NCBI GenBank assembly: GCA_002369135.1
Contig: DFEY01000002.1
Coordinates: forward strand, 59,000-122,999
Reading direction: 5' to 3'
Source of the DNA: Lachnospira sp. UBA3790
Lineage (GTDB): Bacteria > Bacillota > Clostridia > Lachnospirales > Lachnospiraceae
DNA length: 64,000 nucleotides
Part shown: positions 34,902-44,445 of the stretch, piece after piece
How the letters are laid out: each line of letters starts with the position of its first letter
Position numbering within the stretch: position 1 is the first letter of the stretch
Made by a program: the position numbers and the translations under genes
Notes under the pieces: model-generated
What the model was told of the DNA's origin: nothing
Seen by the model: the letters and a program-made list of their open reading frames with translations, nothing else
The model's database searches: none

Positions 34902-36167
34902 TTATCTCTCATTATTTAATGCGTCTGTTTCTTTTCTCTTTAATAAAAGCATGTTGGTTTTTTGTTTATAGTAAACAAATTCTGTGCAGGCTATATAAAA
35001 TGGAACGGTTATCATTCTTTGACCATCCAAAGTGTTTTGTGAAACTGCTGTCAATAATACATAAGCACATAGCCCAACACAAAAGGCCTTTTCTGGAATA
35101 CCTTTTCTAATTTTAATTGTAGTATATAGCATTCGAATAATAAGAATAATAAATATAGCTAAACCTAATAGTCCTTGTCTATAATATTGACCCAAAACAC
35201 CTAAATCATCAAAGTAATTTGTTCCACTTTTTCCTGACCAAATCTTAGTTAATTCCTCATTTTTGGGTACAACCCATCCCATTCCCATTATAGGATTGGC
35301 ATCTGTAAATTGACTAAAATAATCAATAGCATTGTATCTAGCTTCTGTGGAAGTAAAGTGTTCATTAACATTAGGATCTATACTAAACACGTTAAGGATA
35401 CTAGTATAAATACTTGAATTAAAGAATATTACTAGCAAAACTCCAATAATTATATACTTAATCATATCTTTTCTGCCATTGTTTTTATGAAAAGCCCAAA
35501 CAACAAACAAAGAAGCTATTGTAGCAAATTGGCTAGCTCTCGTCATTGACACATAAAACAATGCAAAGATTCCAATAGCCAACGCAATGCTCATTAGTAT
35601 CATTCGTTTTTTATTGATTAGATTATAGAAAGCATAAATCAAAAATACACTCATTAGAGCGCCCAGTCCAATTCTTACATTTTCATTTTTAGACGCCATT
35701 TCTACAAATCCAAACAATCTTACTCCTGTGTAATTCAATACAACTGCATGAATCGACGCCAAAATAGTATTGATAAACATTATCCAAAAAATGGCATCAA
35801 GCAAGAACTTCATTCCGTCTCTTTCAAAACTAATCAAGATAGCATAAGTTATCAACAACAACGAATATGCACTAATACAAACAATCATATCTAGAATTGT
35901 TTCATTATATTTTATCATTGAGTAGGCGCATAAGATTATTTGAGCAAATACAATATATGTAAAATACTTTCCAATAAATGGATACTTTTTGCCAATTCTT
36001 TTTCTTCCTTTGAATGTATAACAATATATAAAAATGGCAAACGCATATGTCAAATAAGAAATATATAATGAAGGAATTGGCAATTCAACAATGCTAAAAA
36101 AGCGCATAATAATAAGAATTAGTATTATTACAACTATTCCCGCAGCGCTTTTCTTCTTAGTATTCAT
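34902..36167 (-). CDS. Wzy-like O-antigen/exopolysaccharide polymerase
   Basis: A 421-aa protein with ten to twelve membrane helices and a large periplasmic-type loop around residues 265-320 (FTSTEARYNAIDYFSQF, GMGWVVP). This is the O-antigen ligase/polymerase (Wzy_C-like) layout. Polymerases are poorly conserved, so the call rests on topology and context next to Wzx. AAAGGAC lies before ATG 36167. Confidence 0.75.
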   Translation of the reverse strand: MNTKKKSAAGIVVIILILIIMRFFSIVELPIPSLYISYLTYAFAIFIYCYTFKGRKRIGKKYPFIGKYFTYIVFAQIILCAYSMIKYNETILDMIVCISAYSLLLITYAILISFERDGMKFLLDAIFWIMFINTILASIHAVVLNYTGVRLFGFVEMASKNENVRIGLGALMSVFLIYAFYNLINKKRMILMSIALAIGIFALFYVSMTRASQFATIASLFVVWAFHKNNGRKDMIKYIIIGVLLVIFFNSSIYTSILNVFSIDPNVNEHFTSTEARYNAIDYFSQFTDANPIMGMGWVVPKNEELTKIWSGKSGTNYFDDLGVLGQYYRQGLLGLAIFIILIIRMLYTTIKIRKGIPEKAFCVGLCAYVLLTAVSQNTLDGQRMITVPFYIACTEFVYYKQKTNMLLLKRKETDALNNER

Positions 36168-36168
36168 T

Positions 36169-37056
36169 TTATTGTCCTTTCCTATTATTTGATCTTATAA
36201 TATTTCCTAACATATGAGTTAAAACAATATAACAATAATTAAATGCTATTACTAACTCTAAGAGTAATGAATCTATTTTTTTGAAATATGTCTTACACAT
36301 ATATCTTCTAGATTGATTTCCGTTTTTTCTGGATTTGATTTTTTGCCTTAATTTCTGTCTTGGACCTTTGGGGTGATTGTGATTGAAATAATCATTTGTG
36401 GATAAGCCACAAGTCAGTCCCAATTTATTAATTCTTATCCCCATTATGTTTTCTTCATTGTATAAAAATGTTCCTTCATCAAATCCATTTAGCTTTTCAA
36501 ACACACTTCTCTTTATCATGAAAAATGATCCTGTGACTACTTCTACCTCTCCAATGCCATTTTCCAAATAATCAATACTACCTTTTTTTCTTTTATAAAC
36601 TAATGCATGTCCAAGTGCGGCTTCTCTTTTTTTAGGAAAATCCCAGTAACTCTTGTTAATGTCTAAATTACCATTGGTAATCATTTTGCCTGTAACCACT
36701 GCCATTCGCGGATGTTCATCTAGTATTCTCTTTAAATTGTCGAATATTTTTGAATATGTTATTTCAACATCGGGATTCATAACGCAAAAATATTTTATCA
36801 AATCATTATTTTGTAATAAATATCTTATGCCGTAATTATTACCCTTTGCGTATCCTCCGTTTTCTGAATTACAAATGACATCTACATTATCAACATTTTG
36901 GTATTTACTTTGTAAAATATTGTACGAATCATTCGAAGAATCATTATCCACAATTAATACCTGCACTGGAGCATTAATATCTAGCATCATATCAACACAG
37001 TTTTGCGTTAATTCATATTTATTATAATTAATGACTACTACACCTATATCATTCAC
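36169..37056 (-). CDS. Glycosyltransferase family 2 (rhamnosyltransferase-like)
   Basis: 295 aa from GTG 37056. The open frame extends to a TTG at 37086, but AGGAAGG stands upstream of the GTG, and VNDIGVVVINYNKYELT is the natural GT2 start. GT2 features are VINYNKYE, LIVDNDSSNDS, SENGGYAKGNNYGI and the metal-binding MNPDVEI (in place of DXD). TGSFFMIKR and DEGTFLYNEE are later blocks typical of WbbL-like rhamnosyltransferases. It acts on the cytoplasmic face on lipid-linked intermediates. Confidence 0.82.
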   Translation of the reverse strand: MNDIGVVVINYNKYELTQNCVDMMLDINAPVQVLIVDNDSSNDSYNILQSKYQNVDNVDVICNSENGGYAKGNNYGIRYLLQNNDLIKYFCVMNPDVEITYSKIFDNLKRILDEHPRMAVVTGKMITNGNLDINKSYWDFPKKREAALGHALVYKRKKGSIDYLENGIGEVEVVTGSFFMIKRSVFEKLNGFDEGTFLYNEENIMGIRINKLGLTCGLSTNDYFNHNHPKGPRQKLRQKIKSRKNGNQSRRYMCKTYFKKIDSLLLELVIAFNYCYIVLTHMLGNIIRSNNRKGQ

Positions 37057-37079
37057 AAATAGTATTTCCCTTCCTCTGA

Positions 37080-38162
37080 TCAACAATATGTCTTTTCTAG
37101 TTTCTTTACCATTTCTTTTATGTCGAATTTTTTACCAGTTACACTTGCTTTTTCTGACATCTTATTATATTTATCACTTTTTACTATTTCGTAGCATTTC
37201 TCAATTGTTTTTGCCAATGCCCCAACTGACTCTTCCTTTATAATAAAACCATTATCCCCATCGTTTATTATTTCTGGAATGGCTCCTTTATCAAATGCTA
37301 TACATGGAATTCCTTCTGACATGGCCTCTATCAATGTGATGCCAAAACCTTCCTCGAGCGTTGCTGGATGTACAAAGAAATGTTCATCACCGAGCAACTC
37401 CGGAACATCCATTCTCAATCCTAAAAACTCAATTCTATCTGATATATTTAGTTTTTTCGATAGTTCTTCTAATTCTTTTTGTTGAGGTCCCCTACCAACA
37501 ATTCTTAACTTAATCGGAATACTGTCGCAAATATTGGAAATCGATTCAATCAATAATCCAACTCCCTTTTGTTCAAAAAGTCTTCCAACATATACTAATT
37601 TTAGAACCTCTGCACTTCTCTCTTTTTTAAAATCAGCGAAGTACTCATAATCAACGCCATTATGAATAACAACTACATCTCCATCTTTTAATTTGAACAC
37701 TTCCAGGGCTGACTTTTTAACAAAATTTGATATTGCCACAATATTGTCAGCTATTTTTTGTACTCGCTTTATATATGGTTTATAAAGTATTTTTTTGTAA
37801 AGTGTATTAACTATGTTCTTCGAATCTGCATGCAAATATGAAATAACTCTCATGGTTGGAATGCTTTTTTTAATAGCAACCGTATGCGAACACGCAATTG
37901 GTGAATTCGAGTGATTAACCACTACGTCTATTTCATGTTCTTTACAATAGTTCAATAACTCCTTCTTGCTTTTATGCCAATAATATCTATTAGCATAAGC
38001 AACATGAGTTGGTATTTCTTCCTCTCTCATAGCTTTCTCAACTGTTCCACCATCAAGCAAGAAATACATATGATTATTGTTCTCGGAATTTTTTGCAATC
38101 GAATAGCATAGTGATACGATGCCGCCAGGATTTCCAGTTAATTGTAAATGCAATACATTCAT
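37080..38162 (-). CDS. Glycosyltransferase family 4
   Basis: A 360-aa GT-B enzyme. The N-terminal LQLTGNPGGIVSLCYSIA carries the glycine-rich loop. VVIHNGVDYEYF precedes VYVGRLFEQKGVGLLIESI, and the nucleotide-sugar site ATLEEGFGITLIEAMS holds the E-x7-E motif. It is a retaining transferase for a polysaccharide repeat unit. Donor and acceptor are not predictable. AGAGGAAGAG lies before ATG 38162. It is tightly packed with its neighbours. Confidence 0.87.
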   Translation of the reverse strand: MNVLHLQLTGNPGGIVSLCYSIAKNSENNNHMYFLLDGGTVEKAMREEEIPTHVAYANRYYWHKSKKELLNYCKEHEIDVVVNHSNSPIACSHTVAIKKSIPTMRVISYLHADSKNIVNTLYKKILYKPYIKRVQKIADNIVAISNFVKKSALEVFKLKDGDVVVIHNGVDYEYFADFKKERSAEVLKLVYVGRLFEQKGVGLLIESISNICDSIPIKLRIVGRGPQQKELEELSKKLNISDRIEFLGLRMDVPELLGDEHFFVHPATLEEGFGITLIEAMSEGIPCIAFDKGAIPEIINDGDNGFIIKEESVGALAKTIEKCYEIVKSDKYNKMSEKASVTGKKFDIKEMVKKLEKTYC

Positions 38163-38163
38163 A

Positions 38164-39102
38164 CTATGCTCTTCCTCTTGTTTTCTTTATCTTTCTTACC
38201 AGTTTCCATTTTTTGTGTTTTAATACTACTTTTAATTCAGGTAATAATTTGAACTTGTTATATTTCTTCACATCATATTCTGTGACTTCTCCTTCAAAAG
38301 GAATAAATCCTTTATATGTTATGAAGAACTTATCACCTAACTCTTTAACGATAGGCAGATTTCTTTTTTGAAAATGAATGTAAATGAATTCTTCTTTTTT
38401 GACTTGTTTTTCATCTAAATAATATCTGAAAACTTTTCCATTTTCATAAGTAAAGATTTGGTGTTTATGATTATCGTTTTCAATATTCACATAAGCTTTT
38501 GTTAACAAAAATCTTTCGTGTCTAGGGGTAATATCTGCGTAATCTCGTTCTTTGTAAGTTTTCAAACCTCTTTTATCATATTTTTTTTGTACTCCATCGA
38601 CCTCGTCAAAAACTGTTATTACATCTGTTTGAAATGCATCTTTATAGAATGGTTCTCCCTCATCCATAAACACTCTATTGTTAGAATCATTATTTTTATA
38701 TAAAGTCAAATGACCAAATTGATATATTTTATCATAAATATTGAAAACATCTTCTGTTAAGAATTCTCTGACATCTCCGAATACCATATCAATATCGCAA
38801 TAACCCCAAAAATCACATCCTTCTAGGTATTCACTAAAAATATAACCATATGCCGGCTTATAATCGCAAAGTTTGTACGGGGAGTTAAGAGTTATTTCAA
38901 AATCAAACTTAGACTGAATAAGCTCTCTTAATTCTTTGAAAGATGTCTTTATTATTTTTACATTACTTGGTAAATCACTCCTTGTATCATCTGAGAAAAA
39001 CAAATAATCAACCGTGTTATTTCTCTCACAGGATTTTAGGAAACAATCAAAATATTCAGGAAATTTACCAAAGTAGCAATTTATAAGAACTATCTTATTC
39101 AC
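38164..39102 (-). CDS. DUF6625-family, glycosyltransferase-like protein
   Basis: 312 aa from GTG 39102, favoured because GGAGG lies 5 nt before it and the family begins (M)NKIVLINCYFGKFPEYF. An ATG at 39114 lacks such a site. It contains FFSDD, a CDYKPAYGYIF block and YCDIDMVFGD, which resembles a DxD sugar-nucleotide site. The family is found in capsule loci and assumed to be a glycosyltransferase with GT-A-like fold. There is no direct evidence of its donor. Confidence 0.75.
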   Translation of the reverse strand: MNKIVLINCYFGKFPEYFDCFLKSCERNNTVDYLFFSDDTRSDLPSNVKIIKTSFKELRELIQSKFDFEITLNSPYKLCDYKPAYGYIFSEYLEGCDFWGYCDIDMVFGDVREFLTEDVFNIYDKIYQFGHLTLYKNNDSNNRVFMDEGEPFYKDAFQTDVITVFDEVDGVQKKYDKRGLKTYKERDYADITPRHERFLLTKAYVNIENDNHKHQIFTYENGKVFRYYLDEKQVKKEEFIYIHFQKRNLPIVKELGDKFFITYKGFIPFEGEVTEYDVKKYNKFKLLPELKVVLKHKKWKLVRKIKKTRGRA

Positions 39103-39123
39103 ATAAGCCTCCATGCATTATAA

Positions 39124-39933
39124 CTATAGACTAACTCTATAAACATCATGTCCTGAGTTGCGTTTGTCTTCTGGTGGCAATGCCATATAATCTTTATACA
39201 AACGAGTCAAGTTTTCTTTCCAATTCTTCGGAGCATTCACAACAGTATCTTCAAACGGTAATTCGATTAGTGTTTCAAAATCATTTACTGTAAAATATAA
39301 TCTATCTGTTTCATAATTGCTAGAAAACATACTAGCAACATATTCTTTATCTTTTCTCTTTCTAATCACAAGTTTGTTTTGAACTTTAATCAAAAAAGAC
39401 TTTGGAAAGACACTAATTATCTTTGAAACACCATTTATTAGTTTTTTTGATCCTTCTCTTTCCATATGACAATTCTCTTTATTCCAGATAGCAAATGTTA
39501 TGAATCGAGAAATAGTTCTGCGAATTTTTGTTTTTTTCATTCCAGGTTTCTTTATGTAATCAAGCGGAAAGATATCTATAAACACTCCACTCCTCGACTT
39601 ATTATTCTTTCTGAAACCTTCAATATACTCTGTATTCTCTTTCAAGAGTTTTGCATATGGCTGATAATAATATGGGTCTGTAGAATAATCTTGAATAAAA
39701 AGACCTTCGATTGGATCTTCTTTTAAAGATTCTATTAATTCTTCATATTCTTCTCTAATCAGCGCTATATCTACATCATCATCCCAAGGAATAATTCCTT
39801 TATGACGAATAGCACCTAAAAGAGATCCACAAATGACGGAATAGTGTAAATTGCGTTCTTTACAATACTCATGCAATTCTTTAATCATCTCAATTTGTAA
39901 TTTATGTATTTTTTCCAATTTTTGCATATCCAT
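39124..39933 (-). CDS. LicD-family phosphotransferase
   Basis: A 269-aa protein with the LicD signature: VICGSLLGAIRHKGIIPWDD, then DVDIALIREEYEE. LicD-type nucleotidyltransferase-fold enzymes attach phosphocholine, or other phospho-groups from CDP-activated donors, to surface glycans. The nearby TagD-like cytidylyltransferase (41093) could supply CDP-activated donor. No choline kinase or transporter gene is present, so phosphoglycerol or another group is possible (inference). Confidence 0.87.
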   Translation of the reverse strand: MDMQKLEKIHKLQIEMIKELHEYCKERNLHYSVICGSLLGAIRHKGIIPWDDDVDIALIREEYEELIESLKEDPIEGLFIQDYSTDPYYYQPYAKLLKENTEYIEGFRKNNKSRSGVFIDIFPLDYIKKPGMKKTKIRRTISRFITFAIWNKENCHMEREGSKKLINGVSKIISVFPKSFLIKVQNKLVIRKRKDKEYVASMFSSNYETDRLYFTVNDFETLIELPFEDTVVNAPKNWKENLTRLYKDYMALPPEDKRNSGHDVYRVSL

Positions 39934-39979
39934 AAAAACTCATTTCTCTCTTAATTAACAAGCCAACTGTTATTGGGTG

Positions 39980-41011
39980 TTAATTAAAAACTTTTAGTGA
40001 ACTAATACCTCTTTTTATTCTAGAATAAAAGAATTCATAAATGACAGATGCAATTACAGTAATGGCAAAAGCCACGAAGTATATCCACGCACCCCTGTGG
40101 TGAAGCATTGCACTACATTGTTTAATTGCAGAATAATGTATCAAATAAATAAAATATTCTATTCCTCCAATAAAGAGAAGAAATTTATCTAATAGTTTGA
40201 CTCTATTAACAAAAAATATTAGAAATGATATAAAGAAAAAACCACATATTGGATCAACTATATGCCTTATTGTAATTCTCAAATAACTGAACACGATTGT
40301 CCCTAATGTTATAAGTAAGAATACTTTCCAAAAATCTTCATATTTTTTTCTAACAAAAAAATCAAATATATTGCGCTTTTCAACAAACATTCCTAGCACA
40401 AATGAAAACAAATAATAAACTATTGAGTCCCATGTATATAGAGAGACTCTAAATCCTAATAAAATAATTGGTATAGCAGTTATTATGAGTAAAATAAAAT
40501 CAAATTTGCCTAATTTATTAATCAATTTATATAATACTGGGAAGAGTATATAGAAAACAATAATAGTTCCAATAAACCAAGAAATAGGCAATATACTCTT
40601 AGTTATTGGCCCTACATGAGAACATCCAAATATATCTTTTACTAATGAAAATGTAACATTGCCACCATAAATGTCTTTTAGACTTTTTTCATGAAAAGCC
40701 ATTATCCTAGCAAATAGTACAATGAAAACCATCCAATACCCTACAAGAACTAGTATTATTCTTTTTAATGATAATCTTACTAGCCCTTGAGTTTTTTTTG
40801 CAGATTTCATCATGCCTAAACCACTTAAAATTGCAAATATGCTAACAACTGGCTTAAACAACGCGCATATACTACTCTCAATCAATGAAAGTTCACCATA
40901 ACCCGCATTATCCATTATAGAATGCACTAGCACCATCAATATGACAGCAACTGCTTTAATGAAAGTGGTATATTCAACTGTAAAAGAATGGTTCTTGATT
41001 ATTTTTCCCAT
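39980..41011 (-). CDS. Acyltransferase-3 family membrane protein (second copy)
   Basis: A 343-aa protein with about ten membrane helices. The N-terminal FTVEYTTFIKAVAVILMVLV followed by HSIMDN corresponds to the family's catalytic His region, and LSGLGMM and IPISWFIGTIIVFY are also typical. It is a predicted O-acetyltransferase of the exported polysaccharide. It differs clearly from the copy at 27548. Confidence 0.83.
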   Translation of the reverse strand: MGKIIKNHSFTVEYTTFIKAVAVILMVLVHSIMDNAGYGELSLIESSICALFKPVVSIFAILSGLGMMKSAKKTQGLVRLSLKRIILVLVGYWMVFIVLFARIMAFHEKSLKDIYGGNVTFSLVKDIFGCSHVGPITKSILPISWFIGTIIVFYILFPVLYKLINKLGKFDFILLIITAIPIILLGFRVSLYTWDSIVYYLFSFVLGMFVEKRNIFDFFVRKKYEDFWKVFLLITLGTIVFSYLRITIRHIVDPICGFFFISFLIFFVNRVKLLDKFLLFIGGIEYFIYLIHYSAIKQCSAMLHHRGAWIYFVAFAITVIASVIYEFFYSRIKRGISSLKVFN

Positions 41012-41092
41012 TATGTTATTACATCCTTTCGATATTATCGATTAATAAAGTATTTTTATCATAATATGTTTTCTTAAATCCCTAATCCAAAA

Positions 41093-41542
41093 CTATATTT
41101 TTCCACCTTTTTGTTCTCTAATAGTTTGTAGCACTTCTGTTAACATTGTTGAAGATGTTCCTTCAGTATGTGGTAAGAATACGAATTCCACTCCTGTTCC
41201 TTCAAACTCTTCCAGATATTTGTTGTACATATCACTATTCTTCCAATCATCACCATGGAATAGCGCTTCATAGTGTAAATTCTCCCATGCGGCATATTTA
41301 TCCATAGTAGTTTGAGGAACCACTTCATCCACATACTTCAAAGCTTCTATTATTTGCTTACGCTCCTCATATGGAATAATAGGATACTTATTCTTATACT
41401 CTTTTACCAACTCATCAGTGCTAACACCAACTATAAGATGTTCACATTGTTCCTTAGCTCTCTTTATAATATTCAAATGTCCAATATGGAATAAATCAAA
41501 TACTCCTGTTGTATAACCAATTTTGAATTTTTTCTCACTCAT
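41093..41542 (-). CDS. TagD-like glycerol-3-phosphate cytidylyltransferase family
   Basis: A 149-aa protein. GYTTGVFDLFHIGHLNIIKR has the HxGH nucleotide motif, and HTEGTSSTML near the end corresponds to the RTEGISTT motif of TagD/GCT. The family makes CDP-glycerol (or another CDP-alcohol) from CTP. In this operon it would feed LicD and perhaps the LtaS-like enzyme. The terminal RTEGIST is altered (H for R), so the substrate may differ. AAAGGGAG precedes ATG 41542. Confidence 0.86.
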   Translation of the reverse strand: MSEKKFKIGYTTGVFDLFHIGHLNIIKRAKEQCEHLIVGVSTDELVKEYKNKYPIIPYEERKQIIEALKYVDEVVPQTTMDKYAAWENLHYEALFHGDDWKNSDMYNKYLEEFEGTGVEFVFLPHTEGTSSTMLTEVLQTIREQKGGKI

Positions 41543-41562
41543 TTTTTTCTCCCTTTCAGTTA

Positions 41563-42738
41563 TTATTCACTCATCTGTTCTGCAATATCTGCATCTACTA
41601 TTTCTTCGCCGGTCTTATCTTTAAGCTGTTCTTTACTTGCTTCACTTAATCCATCATTTAATACTGCATTAAAGTCGCAAGTACTGCATTTATCTAGATC
41701 TTCCTTTGTAACTTTTCCATCTCGGTAATCTCTTACTATCTTGTTTTCAAACATAGAGTATTTATTCTTTGTCCAGAATTTAATCTTATGCTTAAATACC
41801 CACCAAGCAGGTTTCCAAATGTATTTTCTCATAGCTGGTGATACGGAACCAATCATCCAACAATCTCTATCACAACAACGAACTGTTGCTCTTACCTTCT
41901 CAGCTTGTTCGCTCTCCCAAAGGTCATCCCACTTATCTACTTGATTTATGTTGCCCATTACTTCTTTATCTTTCGTTCCGTTACATGGCATTACATCGCC
42001 GTAAGGATCAATAAAGAATGTATCGAAAGCCATATCGCAAGGAAGAAGTCTCTTCTGCCCGTAAATATAATTAATTAAACCATGATTGAAGTATGCTCTA
42101 AACCACTTCTTCGGACTATTTGATTTAAGTAACTTGTTAACCAACTTTTCAAACTCTTTAGCAACCATTGGTCTATCATGAATAATGTTCTTTGCTTCCA
42201 CAAAGTAGAATGAATTATGAAGTGAAGCTGTAGCGAATTCCATATTCATCTCATTTGATAAATCATATAGAGCAACCAAGTCTTTTGCATTAGCATCCTG
42301 TACAGTCATACCAAAACCTACATCCTTCATTCCCATCTCAACTAGTTTCTTAAGTGTAGTGTAGCCTTTGTTAAAACCATCTTCTAATCCACGGATTTTG
42401 TTGTTTGTATCTTCTAATCCTTCGATTGAAATTCTAATTCCAATCTCTGGGAACTCTTTACACAAATCAACAATTCTATCTGTAAAGAATCCGTTTGTAG
42501 AAATAACTATACGATCACTTTTCTTATAAAGTTCGCGAACGATATCTTTTAGATCTTCACGAATAAAAGGCTCGCCACCAGTAATATTTGTAAAATACAT
42601 TTCTGGTAATTTCTTTATAGCCTCTACTGTTATTTCTTCTTCTGGTTTAGATGGTGCTTTAAATCTGTTGCACATATTGCATCTAGCATTACATCTATAT
42701 GTCACAATGACTGTTCCATTGAGTTTTTTATTGCTCAT
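41563..42738 (-). CDS. Radical SAM protein with SPASM-like C-terminus
   Basis: 391 aa from ATG 42738 (AAAGGTG 6 nt upstream; a GTG at 42747 is less likely). The C-x3-C-x2-C cluster lies in VTYRCNARCNMCNRF, with NITGGEPFIRE next. C-terminal cysteines (LPCDMAF, VMPCNGTKD, RCCDRDCW, CSTCDFN) suggest auxiliary clusters. It is surrounded by sugar-polymer genes rather than peptide genes, so a sugar-modifying radical reaction is possible. A peptide substrate is an alternative. It overlaps the acetyltransferase stop. Confidence 0.85.
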   Translation of the reverse strand: MSNKKLNGTVIVTYRCNARCNMCNRFKAPSKPEEEITVEAIKKLPEMYFTNITGGEPFIREDLKDIVRELYKKSDRIVISTNGFFTDRIVDLCKEFPEIGIRISIEGLEDTNNKIRGLEDGFNKGYTTLKKLVEMGMKDVGFGMTVQDANAKDLVALYDLSNEMNMEFATASLHNSFYFVEAKNIIHDRPMVAKEFEKLVNKLLKSNSPKKWFRAYFNHGLINYIYGQKRLLPCDMAFDTFFIDPYGDVMPCNGTKDKEVMGNINQVDKWDDLWESEQAEKVRATVRCCDRDCWMIGSVSPAMRKYIWKPAWWVFKHKIKFWTKNKYSMFENKIVRDYRDGKVTKEDLDKCSTCDFNAVLNDGLSEASKEQLKDKTGEEIVDADIAEQMSE

Positions 42739-43237
42739 TCTTTTCACCTTTTAATTTATTTGTATACTCTAATCTCTTTCTATATAAGTCCCTAGTATCT
42801 CCAATTACTTTGGCAGGGTTTCCTGCCACAATAGCGTATGGAGGCACATCATTCACTACCACACTACCTGCTGCTACTAATGCATTTTTTCCAATCGTAA
42901 CGTTGTATAGAATTATGCTTCTAGCTCCGAGCAGCACATTATCCTCCACTTTAATCTCACCAGTATAATATGCAATTCGAGGTCCAGTATATTCCTTATC
43001 ATGATTCCACATCCTTCCAACAACATCATGCTCATAGAACCTGACATCAGCAGAGACAGTAACATTATTACCTATAGATATTAAGTGTGGATGCGCTGGA
43101 AGCCATGTGGGTTTCCAACGTCCTCCCTCTCCGTACTCTTTAAATATTTTAGATTTTCTAATTGCTTCTGCTTTATATTTACTTGTACTTACGAGGTTGA
43201 AGCACATCATTTTAAACAATAAAAACTTTTTTCCCAT
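42728..43237 (-). CDS. Left-handed beta-helix (hexapeptide) acyltransferase
   Basis: A 169-aa protein with hexapeptide repeats over about residues 50-150 (ISIGNNVTVSADVRF, IKVEDNVLLGARSIILYNV, TIGKNALVAAGSVVVNDVPP) and the closing AIVAGNPAKVIG. This is the WbbJ/Maa type. It O-acetylates sugars with acetyl-CoA in the cytoplasm. AGGAG lies before ATG 43237, and 11 nt overlap with the radical SAM gene. Confidence 0.87.
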   Translation of the reverse strand: MGKKFLLFKMMCFNLVSTSKYKAEAIRKSKIFKEYGEGGRWKPTWLPAHPHLISIGNNVTVSADVRFYEHDVVGRMWNHDKEYTGPRIAYYTGEIKVEDNVLLGARSIILYNVTIGKNALVAAGSVVVNDVPPYAIVAGNPAKVIGDTRDLYRKRLEYTNKLKGEKNEQ

Positions 43238-43245
43238 TTTTTCTC

Positions 43246-44445
43246 CTAACTATAATAACTCATTAATATAGATGTATATCTTTCAATATCGTCAAAGTCT
43301 ATATCCTTACAGTTTCTTGAATACTCGTCTGTCTTTTGTTTGTTGTTATATAAACTGTTTATCTTCTCTTTTAGTTCTTCTTTGTTTCCACTCTCAAATA
43401 ATTCACCAGTTTGTCCTGCTTTTATTAGTTCAGGTATTCCGCCTATATTTGCACCAAGTACAGGTGTTCCATACATCTGGCTTTCCATCACAGAGAACGG
43501 GCAGTTCTCATACCACTCAGAAGGATAAATACTAAATCTCGCTTCTCTGATAAGCTTTTCCAGTTCTTTACCAGATTTGAATCCAACATTTTTAATATTA
43601 GGTATATTACTTAATTCTTCCTCTAGCGGTCCAGTTCCAGCAAATATGAAATTCACATCTGGCAGTTCTTTGCAAACTTTGATTAGAGTATCTATACCTT
43701 TTTCTTCGGAGAATCTTCCAAAGTACAATACATAGTCCTTCTTCTCTGTTTCTTTTTGTTCTACTTTATCTATAAAATTATGAAGTGCCACTGTCTTATC
43801 TTTAAAGATTGGATTAGTATCCATCTTGCTTTTCATAAACTCTGAGCAGCAAATCATTGTGTCTATCTTTTTATATACACCTTTCCACTTCCAAAACTTT
43901 GCCTCTGCCATTCCTATTGCAGATTTCATAATTGAACTATGAATGCATTTACCCTTTAAACAACAAAAAAAGTTTCCACCAACACATTTTTCACAGTTCT
44001 CGTGTGTTGCTGGATTGTTCATCATGTGGTTAGGACAAATAAGCTGATAGTCATGTGCTGTGAAAATAATCTTTACTTTATGCTTGGTCTGCTTTTCCCA
44101 TTTTCTTACTTCCAAAATGATAGATGGTGTCAGTTGATAATTAAAGTTATTAATATGTACTACATCAGGTTTAAAATCATCTAGTACTATTCTTATTTTC
44201 TTTCTAGCTTCCTTTGAGTAAATGGTTTTAAGTGGATATGTTAGTTTAGATAATTTGCTTCCTTCATGAAAGTCCATATCTGTAGTATAAGCATTTACAC
44301 TATTCCCTACGCATCTACCCTCATGCTCCATACCAAAGTACTCTACCTGGTGCCCTTTTGCTTCTAAATATTCACCAAGTTTAAACATATATGTCTCAGA
44401 TCCACCATTAGGATATAAGAATTTGTTGACCATTAATACTTTCAT
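43246..44445 (-). CDS. Glycosyltransferase family 4 with Cys cluster
   Basis: A 399-aa GT-B enzyme: NKFLYPNGGSETYMFKLGEY at the N-terminus, VLYFGRFSEEKGIDTLI, and ENCPFSVMESQMYG as the E-x7-E site. Residues 130-170 hold a cysteine cluster (CPNHMM, CEKCVGG, FFCCLKGKC) seen in a subset of GT4 enzymes and possibly zinc-binding. The sugar is not predictable. It directly follows the other GT4 gene, with stop and start adjacent. Confidence 0.87.
   Translation of the reverse strand: MKVLMVNKFLYPNGGSETYMFKLGEYLEAKGHQVEYFGMEHEGRCVGNSVNAYTTDMDFHEGSKLSKLTYPLKTIYSKEARKKIRIVLDDFKPDVVHINNFNYQLTPSIILEVRKWEKQTKHKVKIIFTAHDYQLICPNHMMNNPATHENCEKCVGGNFFCCLKGKCIHSSIMKSAIGMAEAKFWKWKGVYKKIDTMICCSEFMKSKMDTNPIFKDKTVALHNFIDKVEQKETEKKDYVLYFGRFSEEKGIDTLIKVCKELPDVNFIFAGTGPLEEELSNIPNIKNVGFKSGKELEKLIREARFSIYPSEWYENCPFSVMESQMYGTPVLGANIGGIPELIKAGQTGELFESGNKEELKEKINSLYNNKQKTDEYSRNCKDIDFDDIERYTSILMSYYS

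Noticed and set aside
36169..37086. The longest reading frame of the GT2 gene, starting at a TTG
   Set aside because: The GTG at 37056 follows a good AGGAAGG site and begins the natural GT2 fold.
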